The notes under the pieces are model-generated. The model worked only from the letters and a program-made list of their open reading frames with translations. It had not been told where the DNA came from and ran no database searches. A stretch of 50,100 bases of DNA from Pseudomonadota bacterium (GTDB lineage Bacteria > Pseudomonadota > Alphaproteobacteria > Sphingomonadales > Sphingomonadaceae), in assembly GCA_023417515.1 (NCBI GenBank), contig JAEZFL010000096.1, positions 1 to 50,100 on the forward strand, in the 5' to 3' direction. How positions within the stretch are numbered: the stretch's first letter is position 1; each line of letters begins with the position of its first letter. Of the stretch, positions 26,188-34,022 are shown piece by piece. The translations under genes and the position numbers were made by a program.

Positions 26188-26972
26188 CGGCGCCTGATCT
26201 CCGCCTTCAGCCGCTCTAGGACGTTCTCGTCTCGGATCCGTGCGAAGACGGCCATGACCAGGCTGAACAAGCCGAAGAGGCCGAGGCCGGTCGCGATGGC
26301 GGCGAACAGCCATTCGCGCCGGCTGAGCTCGGCCATGGCGCTCTCCATGCCGATCCGGCCGTCGTCGAGGCCGGCAGCAAGGGCGATCACCTGCCAGCCG
26401 ATCATGACGAAGACGGCGCCGCGCGCGGCATAGCCCGCGCGCCCTGCATGGCAGGTCCAGCCGGGCGCCTTGGAATCGAGCAGCCGGCGGAATCTCGCCT
26501 TCCACGCTTCGAGGAAGTTGCCGAGGCCGGCGACGACGATCAGAGCGCCGGCAAGGCCGACCGCGAGCGCTCCGCCCGGGAAGGTGAAGGCGGTTTCGGC
26601 CGCCTCACGCGCGCCATCGCCGCTGTCACGAAGCCCCATCGCCGTCTTTGCCGCGAAATAGGCGAGAGCGAGATGCGTGACCGCGCTGGCCGCCTGACCG
26701 AAGCGCTTGAACAACCCGTTCCGGTCGCTGCCGTCACCGTTGAGATCGAGCCAGCCGCTATAGAGACGAAACAGGCCGTAACCAGCGAGGCCGAGTGCGA
26801 TCACGCCCAGCGCCACGCTTCCGAGCGGTATGTCGCGCAGGCGCTCGATCACCGTCGAGGTGCCTTCGCCGCCGCCTGTGGTCAACGCGAAGTAACCGAG
26901 CAGAAGATAGACGGCGCCTCGAGCCAAATAGCCGAGCCGGGCAAACGTCTCCAGCCGCGCTACCCGCTCCAT
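26184..26972 (-). CDS. DUF1206 family membrane protein
   Basis: A 262-aa inner-membrane protein with six hydrophobic segments arranged as three repeats of the DUF1206 unit; each repeat starts with an aromatic/Arg-Gly pattern (LARLGYLARGAVYLLLG, FGQAASAVTHLALAYFA, HAGRAGYAARGAVFVMIG). Function unknown. ATG at 26972 with GGAGG 8 bases upstream. It shares its stop region (CTAG) with gyrB. The 79-base gap to the VWA gene contains an imperfectly terminator-like hairpin (26990-26996 with 27010-27016, no U-tract). Confidence 0.88.
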
Positions 26973-27051
26973 CCTGAACCTCCAACCAACGCCACTGCCC
27001 TTGAGAGCGAGTGGCGCCGGAGGAGGTTCCGGAGCCGCAATGAGGTGCCGG

Positions 27052-28785
27052 TCAGCGCTCCGCCCGTTCCTCGCGGACGTGGCGTTCGGCGGCTTGCGTC
27101 AGGCCGATGAACTCGCGGCGCCAGAAATCGTCGACCCGCGCGCGGCCCGCGAGCGCTCGGGCGTCGGCGAAGGTGAAGCCGTTGAGATTGGTGTCGCCGC
27201 GCAGCAGCTGGCCGTAAGCCGCGACGGCCGCGGCAAAGGCGGTGTCGCCGGTCGGCGCGGTCGCCCGGCGGATCAGGCGGACATGGACCGGCTGCTCGAT
27301 CAGACGGCTCTCGCTCTCGCCCGGAAGCTTGTAGCGAAGCCTGAGGTGCGCCATCTCGCCATCCTGCACGCCGGCCGCCTGGCGCCGGTTGGCCTCGTAG
27401 CGCCGCTCCGGCAGCCAGCCGCGGCTGCCGACCGGAACGATCTCGTAGAGCGCGGTCACCTGGTGTCCGGCCCCGATGTCGCCGGCGTCGACCGAGTCAT
27501 TGGCGAAATCCTCCTCGCGCAGCGCCCGGTTCTCATAGCCGATCAGCCTATATTCGGCGACATAGGCCGGGTTGAACTCGACCTGGATCTTCACGTCCTG
27601 CGCGATGGTGAACAGGGTCGACGACAGCTCGTCGTCGAGCACCTTCTGGGCCTCGCGCGGGCTGTCGATATAGGCATAGTTGCCGTTTCCGTGATCGGCG
27701 ATCTGCTCCATCATCGCTTCATTGTAATTGCCCGTGCCGAAGCCGAGCGCGGTCAGCTGGATGCCGGCCTCGCGCTCGCGCTCGACCATGTCGACCAGGG
27801 TCTCGGTGTTGCTGACCCCGACGTTGAAGTCGCCGTCGGTGGCAAGGACGACCCGGTTGATTCCGCCCGGGATCATGTTCTGCCGGGCGGTCTCGTAGGC
27901 GAGCTGGATGCCCGCCGCGCCCGCGGTCGAGCCGCCGGCCTGGAGCCGCATCAGCACGTCCTGCACCCGGCGCCGGTCGCTGGTCGGATCGAGTACCCGG
28001 CCGGCGGCGCCCGCATAGACGACGATCGAAACCCGGTCGCGCGGATTGAGCCGCTCCGCCAGCAAGGCCAGCGAGCATTGCACCAGCGGCAGCTTGTCGC
28101 GGCTCATCATCGACCCCGACACGTCGACCAGAAAGACGAGGTTGGCCGGCGGCCGCTCGCGCCGCGCGATGTCGTAGCCGCGCAGGCCCACCCGGAGCAG
28201 CCGGGTGTTGGTGTTCCACGGAGTCGTCGCCATGTCGGTGGTGATGCTGAACGGCTGCGTTCGGTCGCTCGGCCGCGGATAATCGTAGCGGAAATAATTG
28301 AGCAGCTCCTCGGTGCGCACCGCGGCCTGCGGCGGCATGCGGCCGTCTTGGAGGAAGCGGCGGACATTGGCATAGCTGCCCGTGTCGACGTCGACTCCGA
28401 AGGTGGAAACCGGTTCGTCCGCGACGGCGCGTACGGCGGCGACTTCCTCGCCCGCGTAACGCTCGCGATCCTCGCGGGGCACGTAGATTCCGGGCGGCGC
28501 GATCCGCGTTCCGGACACGGCCATCGGCTGCGCCATGCGCGCCTGGGGCATGGGCGGCGGCGCCGTCGGCATGGGCGCGCTGCCCGCAATCCCTCCGGTG
28601 GCACGGCCGCGGCCATAAGCCTGCATCTCGGCGAGGCCGCGCTCAAGATAAGGCGCGCAAATCCGGTCGGGGTCGCCGCCCATCACTTCACCGCGCCCCT
28701 GCGCCACTGCCGGAGCCATGAGCGGCGCGGGAATGCTGCCCGTCAGCATCAGCGCCGAGATCGTCGTCAGGATGATTGGCCGCAT
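27052..28785 (-). CDS. YfbK-type von Willebrand factor A domain protein, exported
   Basis: A 577-aa protein: signal peptide (about 29 residues, APAVAQ), a Pro/Met-rich linker, an N-terminal VWA-associated region (TFGVDVDTGSYANVRRFLQDG), then a VWA domain from about residue 215 with the intact MIDAS motif DVSGSM, Thr in AGGST and Asp in LATDGDFNVG. The C-terminal DUF3520-like part (VKIQVEFNPAYVAEYRLIGYENR) is characteristic of the YfbK family. It binds a divalent metal and presumably a protein ligand in the periplasm; the role is unknown. ATG with a GGGAGAGG site. A 17-bp perfect palindrome lies 20 bases upstream. Confidence 0.9.
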   Translation of the reverse strand: MRPIILTTISALMLTGSIPAPLMAPAVAQGRGEVMGGDPDRICAPYLERGLAEMQAYGRGRATGGIAGSAPMPTAPPPMPQARMAQPMAVSGTRIAPPGIYVPREDRERYAGEEVAAVRAVADEPVSTFGVDVDTGSYANVRRFLQDGRMPPQAAVRTEELLNYFRYDYPRPSDRTQPFSITTDMATTPWNTNTRLLRVGLRGYDIARRERPPANLVFLVDVSGSMMSRDKLPLVQCSLALLAERLNPRDRVSIVVYAGAAGRVLDPTSDRRRVQDVLMRLQAGGSTAGAAGIQLAYETARQNMIPGGINRVVLATDGDFNVGVSNTETLVDMVEREREAGIQLTALGFGTGNYNEAMMEQIADHGNGNYAYIDSPREAQKVLDDELSSTLFTIAQDVKIQVEFNPAYVAEYRLIGYENRALREEDFANDSVDAGDIGAGHQVTALYEIVPVGSRGWLPERRYEANRRQAAGVQDGEMAHLRLRYKLPGESESRLIEQPVHVRLIRRATAPTGDTAFAAAVAAYGQLLRGDTNLNGFTFADARALAGRARVDDFWRREFIGLTQAAERHVREERAER

Positions 28786-28804
28786 CGATCCTCTCCCACC
28801 TTGA

Positions 28805-28821
28805 ATGTGATAGTATCACAT
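28805..28821. promoter_or_regulatory. Perfect 8-1-8 palindrome upstream of the VWA gene
   Basis: ATGTGATA (28805-28812), G, TATCACAT (28814-28821). It lies 20 bases upstream of the VWA start (28785) and 51 bases beyond the other side of the DmpA stop. The half-sites TGTGA/TCACA resemble a CRP site, but the spacer is 5 rather than 6 bases. On the minus strand GATACT inside it could be a -10, so binding would block transcription. Confidence 0.55.
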
Positions 28822-28871
28822 CAGCCGGCGTGAACGGGGAATGAATGTTTCGGCAGCGCCGGATCGGAATG

Positions 28872-30008
28872 TCAGCGCGGCGCGTCTCGAAGCCGCAGCA
28901 CCTGGTCGATCGGCAATGCTTCGATCGTGCCACGGGCCCCTTCCATGCGCTCCGAGCGGAACATGGAATTGAGGATCGCTTCCTCTGTCGCTTCGACTGC
29001 CGCGAAGAAAAGCGGAGTCATCGCCTCGTTGCCCAGCTCCGGATAGGTCGTCACCGCCGATCGTCTCGCGACCGTCCTGCGCACGCCTTCGTGGGTCGAG
29101 AAGGCAATCGCATAGTCGCCAGAGCCGTTGGTCATCGGCGAGCCGGTGCGACCCAGCGCGAGGAAGGCGCGGCGCGCGAGCCGCTCGAGATTGCGGTCGG
29201 AGAGTGGCGCGTCGGTCGCGATGACGATGATGATCGAGCCGTCGCCCGAACCTTGACGCCGCGGCGCCATGCCGTGGCGGCCGGCCAGCTCGTCATAAGG
29301 CAGACCGTCGATGGTGAGCGCGCCGCCATAATTGCTCTGCACGAGAACTCCGACGGTCCAGCCGCCGTGACCGGCCTCGAGCCGGCGCGAGGCTGTGCCG
29401 ATGCCGCCCTTGAACCCGAAGGCCACGGTGCCGGTTCCCGCTCCGACCGCGCCTTCCGCGATCGGACCCTCGCGCGCAGCGTCGATGGCGCGGCGAGCAT
29501 CGGCGATGGTGACACGGCGCCGGCGGATGTCGTTGAGGAAGCCGTCATTGGTCTCACCGACCACCGCGTTGACGGAACGCACCTCCTCGTTGCCGGGCTG
29601 AGCAAGAGTCCACGCGATGGTCGCCGCGGCGGCCTCGGGGACGTTCAACGTGTTGGTCAGCAGGATCGGGCTCTCGATCTCGCCAAGCTCGGCGACCTGG
29701 GTCGAGCCCATCAGCTTGCCGAAGCCGTTTCCGACGGCGATCGCCGCTGGAACCTTGTCCTGGAACAGGTTGCCGCCATGCGGAAGCACCGCGGTCACGC
29801 CGGTGCGAACGTCGCGTCCCTCGATCAGGGTGACATGGCCGACTCGCACCCCGGCAACATCGGTGATCGCGTTCAACGGCCCGGTTGGGATCACGCCGAC
29901 GACGATTCCGGCTTCGCGGGCGCGCGGGCGTTCCTGCGCAAGTGCGTCGGTGGTCATGATCAGGGCAGCCAGAGCTATAGCGGCGGAGCCGAGACGGCGG
30001 CGAAACAT
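28872..30008 (-). CDS. P1/S58 family peptidase (DmpA, L-aminopeptidase D-esterase type), exported
   Basis: An N-terminal nucleophile hydrolase that self-cleaves before a catalytic Ser and then acts as an aminopeptidase on short peptides or beta-peptides. 378 aa with a signal peptide (about 25 residues, TDALAQ). Family landmarks: GPLNAITDVAGVRVGHVTL at the start of the mature protein, EVRSVNAVVGETNDGFLND, AVGAGTGTVAFGFKGGIGTASR in the middle, and the cleavage site region GSGDGSIIIVIATDAPL, whose Ser is the expected nucleophile. It lies 86 bases upstream of the VWA gene on the same strand, with the palindrome between them. Fits the peptide-scavenging theme of the window. Confidence 0.92.
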   Translation of the reverse strand: MFRRRLGSAAIALAALIMTTDALAQERPRAREAGIVVGVIPTGPLNAITDVAGVRVGHVTLIEGRDVRTGVTAVLPHGGNLFQDKVPAAIAVGNGFGKLMGSTQVAELGEIESPILLTNTLNVPEAAAATIAWTLAQPGNEEVRSVNAVVGETNDGFLNDIRRRRVTIADARRAIDAAREGPIAEGAVGAGTGTVAFGFKGGIGTASRRLEAGHGGWTVGVLVQSNYGGALTIDGLPYDELAGRHGMAPRRQGSGDGSIIIVIATDAPLSDRNLERLARRAFLALGRTGSPMTNGSGDYAIAFSTHEGVRRTVARRSAVTTYPELGNEAMTPLFFAAVEATEEAILNSMFRSERMEGARGTIEALPIDQVLRLRDAPR

Positions 30009-30062
30009 CGTGTCGCTATGGCAGGCGGTGAAAGGCGGGGCAATCGACCGCGCGGCGAGATC

Positions 30063-30464
30063 TCAGTCGCCGTTCATCCGCACCATCGGCAGCGCGCCCA
30101 GAATCTTGCGCCGCAGCTCGAACTCGGCGCCGTACTGCCCGACGCTGCGCGCGGCGGCGCGCTCGACGAGCATTCGGGCGAGTCCCGCCTGGTGGGAAAG
30201 CCGCGACCAGCCGCAGCGGTCGATCGACACCGGCTGACGGAACTTGGCGCCAAAGCGATCGCCGCGGCGCCAGGTCACGTAAGCGAGTTCCGACCCGATC
30301 CCGGGCAGCTCGAGAGTGACGCAACTGCCGACCGTGACCCGCGCCTCGCATTCCGCCCGAAAGCCGTTGCTGGACAGGTCGAGGACGCGCACTTCGAGGC
30401 TGCTCCAATCATTGGGATGCAGCCGTGCAGGCTCGTCCAGGGGTAGTCGCTTCTCCCGCCGCAC
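30063..30464 (-). CDS. PilZ domain protein A
   Basis: A 133-aa soluble single-domain PilZ protein, a c-di-GMP receptor. The N-terminal RREKR matches the RxxxR ligand motif and VLDLSSNGF matches the D/NxSxxG motif about 25 residues later. The C-terminal 40 residues (RMLVERAAARSVGQYG onward) form an extra helical tail. The start is GTG at 30464. It is divergent from PilZ protein B across 154 bases. Target protein unknown. Confidence 0.85.
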   Translation of the reverse strand: MRREKRLPLDEPARLHPNDWSSLEVRVLDLSSNGFRAECEARVTVGSCVTLELPGIGSELAYVTWRRGDRFGAKFRQPVSIDRCGWSRLSHQAGLARMLVERAAARSVGQYGAEFELRRKILGALPMVRMNGD

Positions 30465-30618
30465 GTATCGCCCCTCGCTCGCTAGTGGCGGGGACGGCTT
30501 ACCGCGATTCCGGTTAACGAACTGCTGCCTCGCCCCCGCATCCGCTTCATGTTGCTAGGAATTCGGTAAAGCTTGTCTGTCATAGAGGCCGCCGGTTCGA
30601 ACAAGAGGCGCATGTCCG

Positions 30619-31017
30619 ATGAACGAATTTCGGTCCGCATTGAGGAACGGCGAAGTGAACCAGGTGGTCCGCCCGGCCGCCAAGAAGGAAAACTGCCGCC
30701 GGCATCCGGCCGGCATCAGCCTGACCAGCATCCTCATTCCGCGCGTTGAGCGCCGAACGACCAATCAGCGTCGCGAGGACCGTTTCCGCGGAGTCGTCGA
30801 GCGCGCAACCGTTACCTTCCGCCGCAAGAAGATCCTCGCCAAGGTCGTCAACGTGTCGAGCAGCGGAATCATGATCGAGGCGCCGATCGAGCCACGCATC
30901 GGCGAGAAGCTTCGAGTCGACTTCGACGGTTTCGAGCCGCTGCTCGGAGTGATCTGCTGGGCGCGCGAGGGCCGCTTCGGCCTCGACCTCGGCGACGGAG
31001 CGATCCAGCTCGACTGA
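30619..31017 (+). CDS. PilZ domain protein B
   Basis: A 132-aa protein with a 45-residue basic N-terminal extension and a PilZ domain: RREDR is the RxxxR motif and VNVSSSGIMIE the D/NxSxxG-type motif; ICWAREGRFGLDL ends the barrel. It therefore probably binds c-di-GMP. It is divergent from PilZ protein A, and only 49 bases precede the dinB start. ATG at 30619 with a weak AGAGG-like site. The first Asp of the second motif is Asn, which is allowed in the family. Confidence 0.85.
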   Translation: MNEFRSALRNGEVNQVVRPAAKKENCRRHPAGISLTSILIPRVERRTTNQRREDRFRGVVERATVTFRRKKILAKVVNVSSSGIMIEAPIEPRIGEKLRVDFDGFEPLLGVICWAREGRFGLDLGDGAIQLD

Positions 31018-31066
31018 GCCCTAATCGCCGCTGGCGGCACAGGGCCGCCGTGGCTACAAACAAAGC

Positions 31067-32164
31067 GTGAACGGGGAAGCCACGCTCGATCCGCCGAGGC
31101 TGCGCAAGATCATCCATGTCGACATGGACGCCTTCTACGCGTCGGTCGAGCAGCGCGACCACCCGGAACTCAGGGGCAAGCCCGTGGCCGTCGGCGGCGG
31201 CTCGGAGCGCGGGGTCGTCGCGGCGGCGAGCTATGAAGCGCGGGTCTATGGCGTGCGCTCGGCCATGGCGTCGGTCACGGCGCGGAGGCGCTGCCCCGAA
31301 CTAATCTTCGTCAAGCCGCGCTTCGACGTCTATCGCGCGGTTTCGCAGCAGGTCCGAGCGATCTTCGCCGACTATACCCCGCTGGTCGAGCCGCTGAGCC
31401 TCGACGAGGCCTATCTCGACGTCACCGAGGACCTCAAGGCCATCGGCATCGCGACCCGCATCGCCGAGGAGATCCGCGCCCGAATCCGCGCCGAGACCGG
31501 CCTCACCGCCTCGGCGGGCGTCTCCTACAACAAGTTCCTGGCCAAGCTCGCGTCCGACCAGAACAAGCCTGACGGCCTGTGCGTGATCACGCCCGCGAAG
31601 GGCGCGGCCTTCGCCGCCAGCCTGCCGGTCAGCCGCTTCCACGGCGTCGGGCCGAAGACCGCGGCGAAGATGGAGCGGCTCGGGATCGTCACCGGCGCCG
31701 ATCTCGCCGCAAAGGACCTTCCCTTTCTCGAGCGCCATTTCGGAAGCTCCGGGCCGACCTATTACCGCCTCGCGCGTGGCATCTGCGACCGTCAAGTGAG
31801 GCCGGACCGCGAGCGCAAGTCGATCGGCGCCGAGGACACGTTCATGGAGGATCTCACCGATCCCGCGCGAATGGAGGCCGAGCTCGACCGCATCAGCCAT
31901 ACCATCTGGTCGCGGATCGGGGACCGTGGAATCGAGGGCCGCACCGTCGTCCTCAAGATGAAGTATCAGGACTTCCGCATCGTCACTCGAAGCCACTCGC
32001 TGTCGCGGCCCGTGGCGGGACGCGAGGAATTCTACGAGATCGGCCGGAAACTGCTCCACCGGCTGGTCCCGGTCGCCAAGCCGGTGCGGTTGCTGGGGCT
32101 CACGCTCTCCGGGCTGCGCAACGACGAGCCGGCGCCGGAGCTGGAGCCGGCCCTTCCCCTCTAG
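31067..32164 (+). CDS. dinB: DNA polymerase IV (DinB, Y family)
   Basis: An error-prone translesion polymerase. 365 aa. The palm motifs HVDMDAFYASVEQRD (first catalytic Asp) and LSLDEAYLDVT (SxDE) are intact; ASAGVSYNKFLAKLASDQNKPDG and the thumb helix-hairpin-helix (FHGVGPKTAAKMERLGI) follow; the little-finger domain occupies the C-terminus. There is no obvious beta-clamp motif at the extreme C-terminus (ends PALPL), though LGLTLSGL nearby may serve. GTG start. No alphaproteobacterial LexA box (GTTC-N7-GTTC) is visible in the 49-base upstream gap. It overlaps the convergent pabBC stop (CTAG). Confidence 0.95.
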   Translation: MNGEATLDPPRLRKIIHVDMDAFYASVEQRDHPELRGKPVAVGGGSERGVVAAASYEARVYGVRSAMASVTARRRCPELIFVKPRFDVYRAVSQQVRAIFADYTPLVEPLSLDEAYLDVTEDLKAIGIATRIAEEIRARIRAETGLTASAGVSYNKFLAKLASDQNKPDGLCVITPAKGAAFAASLPVSRFHGVGPKTAAKMERLGIVTGADLAAKDLPFLERHFGSSGPTYYRLARGICDRQVRPDRERKSIGAEDTFMEDLTDPARMEAELDRISHTIWSRIGDRGIEGRTVVLKMKYQDFRIVTRSHSLSRPVAGREEFYEIGRKLLHRLVPVAKPVRLLGLTLSGLRNDEPAPELEPALPL

Positions 32165-33915
32165 ACGAGCCGCGCGCGGATCAGCCCGCGCACCGAATTG
32201 CCGATCAGGAAACCGCCTTCGAGGTCGCTCTCGCGCAACGGCGCCTCCCTCGCGCGCCCCTCCTCGATCAGCCGCTGGCGCAACACCCCGGGAAGGAGCC
32301 CGTGCGACAGAGGCGGGGTCAACAGGCGGCCGCCGCGTTCGACAAAGACAGTCGTGAAGCTGCCCTCGGTGAGGAAACCGTCGGGGTCGGTGAACAGGAT
32401 CTCCCAGGTCCCTGCCGCCGCCAGTGCGTCGCGGTAGAAGGCCCGGTCGCTGGTCTTGTGCCGCAGGCGGAAATCGTCGGGCGAGACCGGCAGCGGCCGC
32501 ACGGTCACGGGCACCGGCTCGATCGGCGGCTCCCCCAAGGGCTCGATTTCGACGGCCATCGCGCCGCTGCGCGCGAGCAACAGCCGGACCTTGGCATTGC
32601 CGGTTCCGAAACCCGCCGCCTGCAGCTCGTTGCGGGCCCCGTGGCGGTCGAAGTCGAAGCCGAGCGCCTCGGCGCTGGCCTTCATCCGCCCCAAATGGCG
32701 CTCGAGGTCGAACATGCCTTCGCGGGGATCGTGGCGCATCGATTCGACCAGATCGAAGCGCCCTTCCGCGGCAACGAACGCGCCTTTCGCCAGGCATTCG
32801 CGCCACTCCGCGTCGATTCGGCTGTCGGCGACGATGCCGGAGCCGAGGCCGAGCCGCGCCACCTCCTCGCCGTCGCGGATGGTGAGGGTGCGGATGGCGA
32901 CGTTGAACGCAGCGTCGCCGTTCGGGCGGATGCGCCCGACCGATCCGCAATAGACGCCGCGCGGTCCCTGCTCGAGCTGATCGATGATCTCCATCGCACG
33001 CAGCTTCGGAGCGCCAGTGATCGAGCCGCACGGAAACAGGGCGCGGATCACTTCGACCGCATCGCCGCCCGGCTCCAGCGAAGCGGTCACCGTCGACACC
33101 ATCTGGTGGACGGTGGGATAGGTTTCGACGCTGAACAGCCTGGGCACCTCGACGCTGCCCGGCCTGGCCACGCGGGACAGGTCGTTGCGCAGCAGGTCGA
33201 CGATCATGAGGTTCTCGGCGCGCTGCTTGGGATCGCTCGCCAGCTCCTCCACGGCGGCCCGATCCTCGTCCGGAGAAGCGCCGCGCGTGGCGGTTCCCTT
33301 CATCGGCCGGGCCTTCAGCTCCCCCTGGTCGAGGGTGAAGAACAGCTCCGGCGACAGTGACAGGATCCAGTGCGTGCCGGTGAAGACGAGGGCGCCGTAG
33401 CCGGCCTTCGCCCGCGCGCGCAGCGCTGCGTAGAGCGCGAGCGGGTGCCCGGCGAACTTCACCTCGGCCTGGAAGGTGAAATTGGCCTGATAGATGTCGC
33501 CGTCGAGGATGTGCTCGTGGAGCTCTGCGAGCGCGGCCGCATAGTCCTCGCGACCGATCAATGGCCGCGGCCGACTGCCCCAGGCGCCCACCGGATCGGG
33601 CAGCAGGTCAGCAACATCGACGCGCTCCACCCGATCGAACAGGCCGAACCAGATCAAGGGCACGCCGTCCGCCTCTGCCGGTCTGGCGAGCGGCGCCAGT
33701 TTGGGATCGAGCGCGTAACCGGCCTCGTAGGACAGGAAGCCCGCCGCGTGCCGCCCGCCAAGGTGGCGCAGCCGCTCGAGCGCATCCTGCACTTCCCCCG
33801 GCTCGCGCGCCGCGACGAACCCGGACGGCTCGCTGAGCAAGGTCGCCGAGCCGCCGCGGGCATTGTCGATCACCACGAATGGCTGGTCGAGGGGGAGGCT
33901 TGGGCGGCGGGTCAC
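32161..33915 (-). CDS. pabB: Aminodeoxychorismate synthase PabB fused to aminodeoxychorismate lyase PabC
   Basis: A bifunctional folate-pathway enzyme making p-aminobenzoate from chorismate. Residues 1 to about 345 are the PabB chorismate-binding domain (DIYQANFTFQAE, PELFF, MKGTATRG, ENLMIVDLLRNDLSRV, PCGSITGAPKLRAM). The rest is a PabC-type PLP-dependent lyase of the branched-chain aminotransferase fold (HKTSDRAFYRD, LTEGSFTTVFV, LLPGVLRQRL). This fusion is common in alphaproteobacteria. The start is placed at GTG 33915, just before RRPSLPLDQPFVVIDNARGG, because longer versions would run into the divergent S9 peptidase; no strong ribosome site decides it. A glutamine amidotransferase partner (PabA) is not in the window. 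Confidence 0.92.
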   Translation of the reverse strand: MTRRPSLPLDQPFVVIDNARGGSATLLSEPSGFVAAREPGEVQDALERLRHLGGRHAAGFLSYEAGYALDPKLAPLARPAEADGVPLIWFGLFDRVERVDVADLLPDPVGAWGSRPRPLIGREDYAAALAELHEHILDGDIYQANFTFQAEVKFAGHPLALYAALRARAKAGYGALVFTGTHWILSLSPELFFTLDQGELKARPMKGTATRGASPDEDRAAVEELASDPKQRAENLMIVDLLRNDLSRVARPGSVEVPRLFSVETYPTVHQMVSTVTASLEPGGDAVEVIRALFPCGSITGAPKLRAMEIIDQLEQGPRGVYCGSVGRIRPNGDAAFNVAIRTLTIRDGEEVARLGLGSGIVADSRIDAEWRECLAKGAFVAAEGRFDLVESMRHDPREGMFDLERHLGRMKASAEALGFDFDRHGARNELQAAGFGTGNAKVRLLLARSGAMAVEIEPLGEPPIEPVPVTVRPLPVSPDDFRLRHKTSDRAFYRDALAAAGTWEILFTDPDGFLTEGSFTTVFVERGGRLLTPPLSHGLLPGVLRQRLIEEGRAREAPLRESDLEGGFLIGNSVRGLIRARLV

Positions 33916-34022
33916 GCGCGCAGCGATGCCGCCGACCCCGCTCTTTGTCGAGCCGATTGCGGAGCCGCAGGCCCCCCGATAAGCCTGAGCCACACAGGAG
34001 AGATGACCGGGAGGGATTGCCA

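Noticed and set aside
28805..28821. CRP-binding site reading of the palindrome
   Set aside because: CRP sites have TGTGA-N6-TCACA; here the spacer is 5 bases, so I report a palindrome without naming the regulator.
31018..31066. LexA (SOS) box before dinB
   Set aside because: No GTTC-N7-GTTC pattern is present in the gap; damage control may come from elsewhere or be absent.
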